64,000 nucleotides of DNA, taken from Eretmocerus hayati (lineage: Eukaryota; Arthropoda; Insecta; Hymenoptera; Aphelinidae). The notes beneath the pieces are model-generated. The model was not told where the DNA came from and made no database searches. It worked only from the letters and a program-made list of their open reading frames with translations. The stretch is taken from assembly GCA_029851415.1 (NCBI GenBank), contig CM056743.1:70586186-70650185 (forward strand). The letters are read 5' to 3'. Positions 22,735-34,075 of the stretch are shown piece by piece; the first letter of the stretch is position 1; each line of letters begins with the position of its first letter. A program made the position numbers and the translations under genes.

Positions 22735-24547
22735 TATGGACGGCTCCTGACCAGAACGGTATATGTCCATTTTGGTAAAAATTGAGTTTTTGACGGGAAA
22801 CGATAGGGAATAGATGCGAAAACATGTATGTGTAACTCCGGGAGTGAAAATTTATTCTGAGCTGTCACAAGCACCATGACAATTTTTTTGCGAAAACAGT
22901 TGCGACTTATTTTAGGGACCAGAACGGTATAATTCCATGCCCGAGCATCAAAACACGGCTCTCGCACCTTCTATCCTCAATTATTGCACTTCTCTAGGCT
23001 TTGTAAGGTAATAGTAGACCCCAAAAACTAGGATATTGGTGGGCTGTGTAGTGAAGGTGAATGCATCGAGTCGAAATCGAAGTGCGTCGCTGCTTTTTTA
23101 ACGCTCTTGCATCATGCAACTGGCTCATCTACACGAAAAATCGCGGAATAGCATTCTGTGGGAGTTTGTTCAAACATCGTGACTTTGCTGAGGGCTCTAA
23201 ATTGATTTTCTGCTTACATCGTCTCACATCGTCAGTAATGAGACCGGATTTACATGGTCAATCGAAGAATTTCAGTCGATAGAGCGATCGATGTTGAACT
23301 CGCTTTGGTTCTCGTTTATAATCAGATCTGCAGGGATGATATGGTCTCAAAGGACTGAATAATTGCATCTGAGATACAGACAACTTCGATAATCTATATG
23401 CAATATTCCTTCTGATGAAAGCAATGTGAATGACGAAAAATACCTAGCCTCATCATAAAATAGACATATTTTATTTACAATTATTCCGAGAAATCATTTT
23501 GAATATTATCAACTTGCACTCTTGTTATTAGTAATCGCTCAACTGTCCGAATTTGATTCTTTTGCTGGTTACAAGTGAATCTCATTACACTCGATATTGT
23601 TGTGGAAATACTATACTCCTCGAATAGAGCCACCTGCATTCAGTTTTAATCGCTTAATGCTTTTCATCAATATTAGTTGTTTCAGACTGCTAAATTGAAA
23701 AGTCCGATTGGTCATTCAAACTCCACGTTTTGAGATAAAAGTATTTTGATACAGATCTTTTCAGTGTAAACTCTCTCCAGGTGAATCTCCAAGTAGAAAA
23801 TACATCCTTCAAAACTTCCCAAACACTATATTAGAGTGTGAACCAGGCTGATTGAATGGATACCGCTCGACTGAAACCCTAGAATACGCACACGTGGACT
23901 GCAATTTAAAAAATGTCATCGATTACGGTCGTAGTACTCCAACTGTAACATTTTTAGTGAGATCTGTCGATATAACCCGATGATAATGGTTCATGGACCT
24001 ATTCAAATATCTCCACCAACCCCTAGACAGCTCTCAGTCAACAATTTCAGGAAAAAACATGGATTAATACCGTTCTGGCCCCCAGAATTTTTCAACTTTC
24101 TTTTACGCAAAAATGGTATAAGTCCACAGTGTTTCGACGTTTTTAGGTGCAAAAGGGTTCAAATCGACAATTTTTTAATATTTTACGATTTAAGAGGGTA
24201 AAAGCCGACTGATTTCCGTTTTTCCCCCGGTCCAGAACGGTATAAGTCCGCTTCAGAAAAAATGATGCACTTATACCGTTCTGGTCCGGAAAAAAAGTCG
24301 AGAACATTTGGGGACCAGAACGGTATAAGTCCATTTTTATCGCAAAATTACGCGTAAGAAGTGTAAACAATTGAAAATTATTACGGCCCAAGAAAAAAAA
24401 GTCGTAAAAACACACTCATCACACGATAGATTGAGCATGATTACTGAAAACGATAATCCGAATTTCCTATAGCTAAAAAACTTTGAAGCTCATTTGCCAG
24501 AAATGCCAAAAATGGACATATACCGTTCTGGTCGGGAGCCGTCCATA
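22735..24547. mobile_element. TA-flanked non-autonomous DNA transposon in left arm
   Basis: Inverted ends begin TATGGACGGCTCC and continue through CCAGAACGGTATATGTCCAT. TA is duplicated (22733-22734, 24548-24549). The opposite arm of the outer foldback lacks it, giving the empty site at about 28995-29030. It holds repeated subterminal CCAGAACGGTATAAGTCC-type motifs in both orientations (about 24060-24340). There is no transposase frame. It resembles Tc1/mariner-pogo type MITEs. Confidence 0.72.
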
Positions 24548-25910
24548 TATGAGTCATTTCGGAGCATTTCGGCCAGAGGCGTCACCAGGGGGGTCTGGGA
24601 AAAATCCCAAAAAATTTTTTTCCATCAATATTATGTTTGAGAGGTACAAAAAAATTTTTTGGGATTCTTCCGAAGCCCTCCACGGGCCCTAGGGCCCACA
24701 GAAGGTCTATTTTAGGCCCTTTTTTGGCCTATTCCTGGAAAATCATAGCTCCGGCTAGACTCAATCTTTTTCACGTACTTGGGCGCATTTCCTTTGTTGA
24801 GACTAGCACTTTTGAAAAAAAAATAGTCCGGAATCAATCATGCAGCCTAGTAACTTCTAGGAGCTATTTGCTGAGAGCAGATTTTAGCGAATTTTGGGCC
24901 TCCTTCAAAGCGATCTAGCTCCTACTAGACATGTGATAATCGACTTCTGCAGGTAAGCATTTTGAAGGTCTTGAAAGGACCTACAATTTGATCACCTGCA
25001 GGAGTCCATTATCGTACTTTTTATAGGAGCTATAGCCGATACAAGTTGAGCAGTTTTGTAAAAATGCCAAACTTTAAGCTCAATTTAAAAAAACCGCTTT
25101 TTTTCTTTCGACCCCAAACCTATGCGAATATGTTTTTCGATACCAATACTAAGGTAAGTGTACCCAACTTGCCTCTGTACCCAACTTGCCCCCATATGCC
25201 GATCTCGGGCATAGGCACTTCTTGGCCACCCGGCAATTTTTTTCCACTCTTGTTATGTTGAAATATGAGAAAGTAAGTAGTTTGCGTCGACCCCGAATCA
25301 TGCCTGCGTTCTCCAGAAAATCTAGAGTGATTTTTCTATTTTTCGTAATTGCTTAGCTAAGAAAGCACCGAGGGAATGGCGTTCAGTAAAATCGGTGCCA
25401 AATTCGTTGGGTTCAACCTGTCTTAACGTAGCTTAGTGCATTCGATTCCTTGTTTCAAGACCTTCAAAATCTATTTCTCAGAATTGCAAAATTTGGATAT
25501 GGAGCCTTTTTATGTGCAAAACACGGAGAAATCATTCTGCTGTAAAACATAGCGGCAGATCGCAGATGGCGCGGTGACGTCGCGTTTGTTGGTTCCTGCG
25601 CACGATCGTCGCCGGCCTCCCCGACAATCGTGGGGCGAGAACACGATTTGTGTTCCAACTCCGTCCTTGCTGCGGCCGCTGCCTCGTTTGTGCGTGGCGA
25701 CGCGACGCTCACGAGCGAGGATCGGGTCTGCGTTGTATAGAGACGATTTGTTTACGTAACGCGGACGAACGTAAACAAATCGTTCTATATATCATGATAA
25801 TAATATAGGCTGGTGCACGAAAACTCACACAGAGATAACCTTTTTTCCAAATCTCAAGCCTCCATGGGCGTGCAGCTGATACACACCTTTTATTCTAACA
25901 CGAGTATAAG

Positions 25911-25982
25911 TGCCTGTAGTCTAGTGGTTATCACGCTGGATTAGTACTCGGAGGGCTGGTGGTCGATTCCCGGTTAGGTCAT
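25911..25982 (+). repeat. tRNA-like module, left arm of inner palindrome
   Basis: TAGTCTAGTGGTTA (a good A box) and GGTCGATTCCC (B-box-like) at tRNA spacing. The acceptor arms pair poorly. Inverted partner at 26478-26548. Resembles Glu/Asp-type tRNA in the D arm only. Confidence 0.55.
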
Positions 25983-26477
25983 TTTTATCTCTATTCTAAT
26001 CGTAATGTTTTTCTCCTTACACTATTCGTATATTCCTTTTTTTTCATCAAAACATTCTGCAATAAAAATTGATGAACAACTGAATGAAACCCGAGTCATA
26101 TTTTATGATATTATTCTATCAGCGTTGCGCGAGATTGTGAATAAACATATATTCGTGTTATATTCCACTGAGTTAATAGTTATAACGAATTACTATACTA
26201 TACGATTAACGGATGGGTATTGCGAGTAATATGAGAAAATGGAGATATCCTTCAACAATACTGCCGTCTGTCGCTTTGGTCACCATTCGGTGAAATATAT
26301 CACAAATATATGTCTATTCACAATCTCGCGCATCGCCGATGATAGAATAATATCATGAAATATTACTCGGGTTTCATTCAGTTGTTCGTCGATTCTAACT
26401 GCAGAATGTTTTGATATAAAAAAGAAATATACGATTAGTATAAGGAAGAAAAATTACGATTAGAATAGAGATAAAAA

Positions 26478-26548
26478 TGACCTAAGCGGGAATCGACCCC
26501 CAGCCCTCCGAATACCAATCCAGCATGATAACCACTAGACTACAGGCA
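26478..26548 (-). repeat. tRNA-like module, right arm of inner palindrome
   Basis: Inverted copy of 25911-25982 with several substitutions. The A-box sequence is fully retained and the B-box-like segment reads GGGTCGATTCCCG. Confidence 0.55.
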
Positions 26549-27535
26549 CTTATACTCATGTTCAAATAAAGGTGTATATCAGCCGCACGCCCATGGAGGC
26601 TTGAGATTTGGAAAAAAGGTCATCTCTGAGTGAGTTTCCGTGCACCAGCCTATATTATTGTCATAATATATAGAACGATTTGTTTACGTCCGTTCGCGAT
26701 ACGTAAACAAATCGTCTCTATACATCGCAGACCCGATCCTCGCTCGTGAGCGTCGCGTCGCCACGCACAAACGAGGCAGCGGCCGCAATAAAGACGGAGT
26801 TGGAACACAAATCGTGTTCTCGCCCCACGATTGTCGGGGAGGCCGGCGTCGACCGTGCGCAGGAATCAACAAACGCGACGTCACCGCGCCATCTGTGATC
26901 TGCCGCTATGTTTTACAGCAGAATGATTTCTCCGTGAACACGGAGACGATTTGTAAACAAGGATGCCAACATCGGAGTGTACCTAACATGCCCCCATATG
27001 TTCATCTCAAAAGAGGTGGAGAACAACTTTTTTCACCACTCGGAACGTGTTCATCACGTCAAAATAGATCAGAAATAGTGTTTCGAACCACCGAAAAGCT
27101 CCAAATGTGCGTGCACGGCGATGAAAACACTTTATCGCCGATTTCCATAATTCATTCCGGAAGATTTGAGACAGTTCGGCTCCACTGATCCAAATTTGAC
27201 GTCACTTAGTGCATTTTGAAGGTCTTTAAACAAGCTTCAAAATGAGTTGAAGCACGTTGAGAATCGTAGAAGTAAACCAAAGTTATCAAGAAAAAGGCTT
27301 AATGGGGGCAAGTTGGACACACACTTTTGTGAACTCTCAAAAATCACCTTTTGGAAGAACTCAAACAATTTGGCTCCAGTTGGTTCAAATTGAATGTACT
27401 TGAACTCATTTTGAAGGTCTTAAGACAAGCTTTAGAATGAGCTAAGGTATACGTTAAAAAATATAGAGATGGGCCAAAGTTATTAAGAAAATGGCTCAAT
27501 GGGGGCAAGTTGGGTACACTGACCTTATTAATTAG

Positions 27536-28402
27536 AACAATAATCTGGGTGAGCCATTCAATTCTCGATTTTATTCAGCCAATTTAAAGAACTCTTTTTT
27601 GACTTTTTGCTCAAAATGCCGACATAGGCATGGCTCGCATATGCTTACATCTGAGTAGATGTGCACCAATCTGGGTGGAATTACTCCCTAAAGTACCCCC
27701 AAATATGTATAAGAACGGAGGCGAGCCTCAAGCCAGAAGCGAGCTGGAGGTTCAATCCATCAGGTCCAAAATGGGCATTATTTCGTCTTATTTCGGGCAG
27801 GCGAGCGAGGGCTCGATTCCCCGTGTTTCTGCTCACAAACGAGACGAGTGGCTAGAATGGGGATGCAAACATGTTTTTCCGACTCAAAATGACCATCTAA
27901 ACACGATCCCGGGGTCAATTTGTGCCTAAGATATCATCCAATCCTCAAACGGCGTTAAACTCCGTGATAACAGATTTTGCGCCTCTACTGCAAAATGACG
28001 ATGATTGAGGGCTAAATTGACCCCGGGATTGGGTTGAGATGGTCATTTTGAGTCGAAAAACATGTTTGAATCTCCATCCCAGCCACTCGTCTCGTTTGTA
28101 AGCAGAAACAAGGGGAGTCGAGCCCTCGCTCGCCAGCCTGAAATCAGACGACATAATGCCCATTTTGGACCTGATGGTTTGAGCCTCCAGCTCGCTTCTG
28201 GCTTGAAGCTCGCCTCCGGAAGTTCTTACACATATTTGGGGTACTTTGGGGAGTGATTCCACCCAGATTGGTGCACAACAACTCAGACGGAAGCATATGC
28301 GAGCCATGCCTGTGTTGGCATTTTGAACAAAAAGTCAAAAAAGAGTATTTTAAATTGGCTGAATAAAATCGAGAATTGAATGGCCCACCCAGATTATTGT
28401 TC
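27536..28402. mobile_element. Foldback element nested in right arm
   Basis: Arms of ~400 bp: GAACAATAATCTGGGTGAGC at the left end, inverted CCCAGATTATTGTTC at the right. The left arm of the outer foldback lacks it. The target duplication is unclear. The arms encode nothing recognisable. The centre is near 27965. Confidence 0.75.
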
Positions 28403-29530
28403 AAATTGATAGTATTGCTATCGAAGAATATATTCGCACAGGTTTGGGGTCGGAAGAAAAAAAACGATTTTTTCAAATTGAGCTCAAAGTTTGGCATTTT
28501 TACAACTTGTATCGGCTATAGCTCCTATGAAAAGTACGATAATCGACTTCTGCAGGTAGTCAAATGGTATGTTTCTCCAAGACATTCGAAATGCTTACCT
28601 GCAGAAGTCGATTATCACATGTCTAGTAGAAGCTAAATCGCTCTAGAGGAGGCCCAAAATCCTCTAAAATCCGCTCTCAGCAAGTAGCTCCTAGAAGTTA
28701 CTAGGCTGCATGATTGATTCCGGACTATTTTTTCTTTCTTCAAAAGTGCTAGTCTTAACAAACAAAATGCGCCCAAGTACGTGAAAAAAGATTGAGTCTA
28801 GCCGGAGCTATGATTTTCCAGGAATAGGCCAAAAAAGGGCCTAAAATAGACCTTCTGTTGGCCCTAGGGCCCGTGGAGGGCTTCGGAAGAATCCCAAAAA
28901 ATTTTTTTATACCTTTCAAACATAGTATTGATGGAAAAAATTTTTTTGGGATTCTTCCCAGACTCTCCTGGTGATGCCTCTGACCGAAATGCTCCGAAAT
29001 GACTCATATATAGTCATATAGTCATATATAGTCATGTATTTAAATTTTGTCATGTTTCGAAATTTGAGATAAACATACAAGATTCAATACGATCAACAAT
29101 GAATTCCCCTATGAACGGTGTTACAACTCCTCTTCACTGGGAAATAATGGAAAAATTACGGGGTGTCTTCAACATATGGGGTGAATAGGGTACAGGTGCA
29201 ATTGGGCACACTTACCTCATGTATAGGTACACGGTTGCCAAAGTAAAAAAGAAAAATGGAGCCTTAGCCGGTTAATAGTTGGCTCTCTCGTCCTAACAAA
29301 ACAAAACCTAAAGATATACAAATGATTTTCCCCGTTCACCTGTTCCATTAACTTTGCACTTCAATATCTTTAAATTATTCATAGAATTTAATATCAAATA
29401 TGAGCATAGCAGCATTCACAGTCAAATGAGTAGTACATATTATAGCAAAAGTCCTATTTACACTCCGAACCTTATCGAGGACAGATCGAATCCTGATATA
29501 CCTGTTTTGTATACCTAGTCGACACATCTG

Positions 29531-29610
29531 CGATGGCTCAGTTGGCTAAGTGTCGTGTCTACAAAGCTGCAGCAAGATGAAGAGCCCAGGTTCAAATCCC
29601 CGTAAGTACA
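29531..29610 (+). repeat. tRNA-like module in right arm of outer foldback
   Basis: TGGCTCAGTTGGCTAAG and GGTTCAAATCCCC at tRNA spacing, the inverted partner of the 22153-22233 module. Both Pol III promoter boxes are intact in both arms. Confidence 0.55.
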
Positions 29611-30001
29611 AAAAATTTTAATGTTCGAATTACGTTTTTTCTTAATTCATCTGTAATTGTTAACCACCTAAAACATAAAAAATTCCCCTGGAGCGCGTCG
29701 AGGGCAATATTATTTCCAATGAATAATTTTACAATTCTCAGCTGTGATCACATCTGAGATATCAGTTGTGAATTTGGCATGTGGAATCAGTTGTGATATC
29801 AGTTGTGATCCCACCTGTGAATCCACCTGTGATCTCACCTGTGATCACAGCTGTTTTTTTTTCGGCAGGGCGTACTTTCGTGAAGTTTTTGTGAGATTAG
29901 CAATGCCGATGCTCTATATGAAGAGTATTCTGCCAAATCCAAGAATGGGATTCCCAAGGAGAAGATGAGTGTCTGATCTATCAGCTCAGTAGACCTTATA
30001 C

Positions 30002-30214
30002 ACCATTTCTACGCTGACCTTCTGCAAGGTCATCTCCCGGTAGACGACGTTGAAGGCAACCCGAGGGTCCCCGATGATGTCCATCAGGGTTATCCTCGGG
30101 TTAACCCCAAGTCGAGGTCCTCGATTTCTGAGTCATCCTCGGTTGGGTCCCCGATGATGTTCAGAAATCGAGGTCTACCTGGAGATGACCTTGCACCAGC
30201 GTAAGAATGGTGCA
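30002..30214. mobile_element. Small palindromic MITE
   Basis: Inverted ends CACCATTTCTACGCTG and CAGCGTAAGAATGGTG, ~200 bp, with an inner repeat GTCCCCGATGATGT present twice and complementary CCTCGGGTT/CGAGG segments. Non-coding. Confidence 0.65.
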
Positions 30215-30980
30215 TCTACTATTGTGCGCGCGCGCCGCGATGTTACGTCATAGCCCCGATTAATTAGAAAGAGCACTTGTTTTTGGTTGTTGTGTCTTTA
30301 TACCGTCTGCATTCATCCCTTAATACTATAGCACTGCATTCATGCCTTAATACTATAGCAATGGCGAGGGCGATGGCGTTGTAGGGTAAGAAACATGGTG
30401 TAATACTATCTCGCCATGTTAAAATGTGGATTAGTATGGGTACTAACCTGACGATGCTGCCTCCTAGTTCAAGGTCGTTACCTGGAGCGTAAAGTACGTG
30501 TTGTCTCGTTGGTGTTCAGCCTGCGACTGATGCTACTTTTGTGGGGAAGCCCTTGCGTATGGTGAGAGGTAGTTGAAAGTCAAGTCGACCTTGTGAATAG
30601 CCCGATTCTGTAATTCATCTTACGCGTCTGTCTTGAGCTCAAAAAATATGAGTGAGCTCACCGCGCCACGTCAGAAATGATTTGAAATGTCTTTCGATTC
30701 TCTTCTGAAGCGGAAGTTTGTTATTCACACAAGGTTGTTTACAGGGCGAGTTTGTTTTCTCGTAAGACCACATGTTGATATCACTGAATTTGGTTACCCA
30801 AAAATATTTCCATGAGCAACCCAGGACTCTAAAATTTTGTTCCAGTAATACGTGCACCGAAATTGGGTATGCGTATGAGCTAATCGATTCACGACTGCCT
30901 CAATAAAAAAGAGATGTAATACTTTGAAAAAATTTATTCATTCCTTATACTATGCAGTTACTTAGTCAAATTGATAGTGT
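30215..30980. other. No gene recognised; left flank of the Polinton-like element
   Basis: A short direct repeat (CTTAATACTATAGCA twice near 30322-30360) is the only structure seen. I looked for a Polinton terminal inverted repeat matching 47270-48000 and did not find one. Confidence 0.35.
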
Positions 30981-30993
30981 ACACAGAATATTT

Positions 30994-32110
30994 TCATCCT
31001 ATATCCATGTGTTGCCTCAACTTATCTTGTAGATCTTTCACTGTAGTCTCAATCTTTTCTAGAATTTCCTTATCGGAGTCATGAATCTTTTTCTCCAAAT
31101 CTTGGAATTTATATGGTTGCTCGTTCAATCTCTCGTTCACACTATCAACGAATGATCTCACTTCATGGACCTGATGCGATAAATTATTCAAGTTATCAAT
31201 CAAACTTTCGTCCTTAGCTGATGGAATTGCTTCAAAGACTTCTTCTATTGATCCTCAAATCGTTTCTCCATCTTTCCCATCTGATCCAAATTTTCAATTA
31301 CTTTCTTGGAATTTTCAGCCGAAGATTCATTGTGCTCCCTCATTATTCGAGCAATGTTGGATGTTGTATCCTTCATGAAGAGATAGTCAATCTCCATATT
31401 TTTCAACTTTTCTCGATTATCTCGAATTTCGGTTTCGTTTTTCTTACACTTATTCTCATGATTTCTCATATATTCCGCTCGCTTTTTCATATTCATGTTG
31501 AATCCATGAATGTCAGTTGCGAATTTTCGAACGTCGTCGCTCAGTTTTCTTATCTGAATCTTAAGGTCACTAACTCTCAAAATCAAATCACTCTCCGATG
31601 AATTCATGGACATATTTAGCATTTCACCTATTTTTCCAACCAGTTTCGCTTCAATTTCATTGAGATCTTCGATGAATCTTGTACCAACCTCATTGATAGT
31701 ACCTATCATGGAATCATCGAGAGAATTTTTTCCTTTACCTTTGATGAGTGCAGCTCTGGTGATTGTCTGTATGATTGATTTGGCTCTTGCCATCATATCA
31801 CGTTCCTCACTGGAATGACTATCCCGTTGAGGTGGAGCTGAAATAATGTGTGATAATTAGATCATGAATATTTTCTATGTGAACTAGATCATCGATGTAC
31901 ATGATTACCACTCAAAGAAGTAGACATCTCCTTTCCCTGGAACGATACTGCTCCTGTTTGTGATTCATTCCCACCAATCTGTTTCTTATTATTTCGCAAT
32001 GAATCTGGATCTTGAGAATCTTCAAACGAATCAGTAAGTGAACGAGAAAGGTGATCTTCCGCTTGTTCTCCATCTCTTCTGGTACGGTACTTCACATTCA
32101 TGTGCTCCAT
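30994..32110 (-). pseudogene. Spliced coiled-coil protein of the Polinton-like element
   Basis: Exon 1 runs from an ATG at 32110 to 31909. A 71-nt intron (31908-31838) begins GTAATC and ends TTATTTCAG. Exon 2 starts at 31837 and joins in phase with a long coiled-coil frame. It stays open to 31245, where a frameshift moves the frame to that of 31203-30994. The protein is hydrophilic: an N-terminal Ser/Asp/Gln-rich part, then extended heptad-like helices rich in Lys, Glu, Asn. A TATAAAAGG lies upstream at 32193-32201. Long coiled-coil proteins are common in Polintons, possibly structural. Function unknown. The frameshift after FEDQ probably truncates it. Confidence 0.7.
31838..31908 (-). other. 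Spliceosomal intron in coiled-coil gene
   Basis: 71 nt, GT...AG, with a pyrimidine-rich 3' end. Removing it joins the 99-codon and 183-codon frames in phase without a stop. Confidence 0.75.
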
Positions 32111-32191
32111 ATTTATCTGATCCGAAGACTTCGTGAAGCACTGTCTAGGTGAGACGATACAATGAGATATCACCACAGGAGTCCCCACCTT

Positions 32192-33344
32192 TTATACCAC
32201 GAATCCCCCCTCACGCAATTCATCTATAATCTCTATAATCTCATTTTCAAGGTTTGAATTACCAGCCTCCGTGGATCTAAGCAGAAGTTCAAGACGGTTG
32301 ACTAACTCGTTTGGATCATCCCAGTAAACATAGTCAACATCATTATCTTGATGTAATGTCATCCATTTTTGTTGATTCAAACCCATGCCCGAGACTTCCG
32401 TAGATCTCGAATCCAAGACTGGTTCCTTATCCACTGGGAAGAGCTTTCCTACCACTTTCTTGTATTTCTTTCCAATATTCCGCTTGACTCGTCCACTAGG
32501 ACTGTGAGATATTCTATGGGCTGAAGTCACCTGTAGTATCTGTTTATATACTTTCAGATCATCTTCCGTATACCCAACAGGTTCCTTCTTGAGAATAAGT
32601 TCAAAAAGACCCGGTGTACCCTGAACTTTGAGATTTTTCCCAACTATAATTTCACCAGTATCATTCACAAAACCGAGAGATTTACTCCCCAACATGAGTA
32701 TTTCATCATAGTGATGAGGTTCATATGTGGTATCCATTTCTGTCTGATTTCGGTAAAGCTGTTCCGTGTGAAATTGACTCAATGGCATCTCAGCTCCCTC
32801 ATTCTCGATCTCCATTGGTACCAAACTATGATCAGCATCATCAACGTCATCGTCGTCGGGAGAGGGATACTGGCAATCTCTTGCATCGTAGGAAGTTCGT
32901 GGAACCGTTTAATGTCATCATTGTGTTGCTTCAGTGGTGTGGACATCATATGCGGTATGGAAGTATCTACCAATTTCCTCTTTTGGACCCGAACTTGCTG
33001 CGTTGAGGATCGGGATAGCTTCGGTGTAGCTTGATTTGGACGATTGGGTACAACCTCAGTTTTCATTGGTTCTATTTCTATCTTTACGAGTTTTTCCAAA
33101 GGCTCAACTATTGGTTTGAAATTTTGAATATTCAACGACTCACGTTCTATCTTTCCAATCTTGAGATCTTTGTGTTTTTTCGGATGTCATCACTAGCTCT
33201 CGCAATCTGGAGCTTAATATCATCCTCGCTTTTACGTTTCACCTGTTTCCTACTATATTTAGACCCTTTCTTAGGTTTCAATATCTGTTCCTCTTTCATC
33301 TTCTGAATCATTGCGTAGATGTTACCCGGAGCAGCGTTACGCAT
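32192..33344 (-). pseudogene. DUF8207-like Maverick protein, two frameshifts
   Basis: Three overlapping minus-strand frames make up one protein: 33344-33147 (basic N-terminus), 33135 to about 32870 (contains FKPIVEPLEKL), and about 32870-32192. The last contains GTPGLFELILKK, YTEDDLKVYKQIL, and near the C-terminus DYVYWDDPNELVNRLELLL, features I associate with the DUF8207-type protein of arthropod and cnidarian Mavericks. Function unknown. The ATG at 33344 lies 3 nt after the ATPase stop codon, indicating dense packing. Frame changes near 33160 and 32870 would truncate the product. Family label from memory of motifs. Confidence 0.7.
32193..32201 (-). promoter_or_regulatory. TATA box for the coiled-coil gene
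   Basis: Minus-strand TATAAAAGG about 85 nt before the ATG at 32110. This leaves room for a start site ~28 nt downstream and a short leader. Confidence 0.5.
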
Positions 33345-33347
33345 ATA

Positions 33348-34058
33348 CTAGTCATCTCCCATTACAATGAACTCATTGAACCCTCTACGATATCTCCCAC
33401 CATTGCATTTACTCTCTTCGTCTATAACCATGGAACCATTTTTACTGCGCCAACACTCTGTACACAACTCTTTAAAATCATTGAATGACATGTCTGGATT
33501 AACGTGATTATCATAGATATGTTTCAAGTATGCTTCGTTTTGTCTGAAGATGATCAGTAGATTTGCATTGTCACGAATGAGATGTTTGGGTATACGAGGG
33601 TACGTCTGACAGAGATAGAAACAATCAACACACGAGTGCCTACCTCTGGAATAGTATGCAGCTATAATATTCTGTTTACAACATGCTACGTCATCGAATA
33701 TGAATATAGAATTCGGTTTCACTTGATTGGGTTCTAAGATGTCTTCGTTGTTGGAAAATGTATGATATCCGATTCCATCTCCTTCCAAATTGGATATTAT
33801 AACTTTCATGAACCGATACTTTGGTTGTTCAAGCGATTGCGAGTAGACATAGATATTTTCGAAATTCAAACCCTGAGGACTTAAAATGAGATTCAATATG
33901 GCATTCGTCTTACCGGATCCAGATGGTCCACATACAATACAGCATATTCCATTTGGTAGGAGTCTCCCATGTCTCCATCTCGTATTATTCATATCCCCTC
34001 CAATCTCTCTGTCAATATCAACCAGTTGAATCCCTCTAGGTTGCGCCACGAATTTCAT
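33348..34058 (-). CDS. Packaging ATPase (A32/FtsK-HerA type)
   Basis: 236 codons, intact. Walker A is GPSGSGKT at residues 44-51, Walker B is IFIFDDV at 118-124. The length and the GRLLPNGICCIVCGPSGSG context match Polinton/adintovirus genome-packaging ATPases, which drive DNA into preformed capsids. The start at 34058 lies 17 bp from the first ATG of the divergent PLA2 frame, so a bidirectional promoter is likely. It is followed by the DUF8207-like gene after 3 nt. No defects seen, one of the few intact genes here. Confidence 0.92.
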   Translation of the reverse strand: MKFVAQPRGIQLVDIDREIGGDMNNTRWRHGRLLPNGICCIVCGPSGSGKTNAILNLILSPQGLNFENIYVYSQSLEQPKYRFMKVIISNLEGDGIGYHTFSNNEDILEPNQVKPNSIFIFDDVACCKQNIIAAYYSRGRHSCVDCFYLCQTYPRIPKHLIRDNANLLIIFRQNEAYLKHIYDNHVNPDMSFNDFKELCTECWRSKNGSMVIDEESKCNGGRYRRGFNEFIVMGDD

Positions 34059-34075
34059 GATGTCGGGTTGATGGT

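Larger units (their letters stand above)
25529..26936. mobile_element. Inner palindromic element carrying paired tRNA-like modules
   Basis: 1.4 kb, arms of ~600 bp facing each other across a ~150-bp centre (about 26155-26302). The ends read AAATCATTCTGCTG and inverted CAGCAGAATGATTT. The 9-bp AACACGGAG occurs at both borders (25520-25528, 26937-26945), and copy 1 has it once. The right end carries 7 extra bases, so the exact duplication length is ambiguous. GC-rich arm tips flank AT-rich inner arms. Confidence 0.72.
25151..27527 (+). mobile_element. TACCCAACTTG-family element, copy 2, split by an inner palindrome
   Basis: Inverted ends AAGGTAAGTGTACCCAACTT (25151) and its near complement ending CTGACCTT (27527). 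The body matches copy 1 at 18841-19650. It sits at the centre of the outer foldback and is interrupted at 25529-26936. Confidence 0.72.
21821..29872. mobile_element. Outer foldback element with ~1.5-kb arms and nested insertions
   Basis: Ends are inverted copies: CGCCCTGCCGAAAAAAACAG at the left, complement at the right. After removing insertions the arms are about 1.5 kb each (left 21821-22732 plus 24550-25150; right 27528-29872 minus 27536-28402). Each arm holds GTGATCACAG/ATTCACAGGTGG repeats at the tip, a tRNA-like module, and a CTGCAG-containing hairpin section near the centre. Four elements are nested: a TA-flanked element (22735-24547), the TACCCAACTTG element at the centre (25151-27527), a palindrome inside that (25529-26936), and another foldback in the right arm (27536-28402). 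No transposase is visible. No target duplication could be recognised at the outer ends. Confidence 0.8.

Noticed and set aside
22153..29610. Functional tRNA genes
   Set aside because: A and B boxes are present but acceptor stems do not pair and copies form inverted pairs inside transposable elements.
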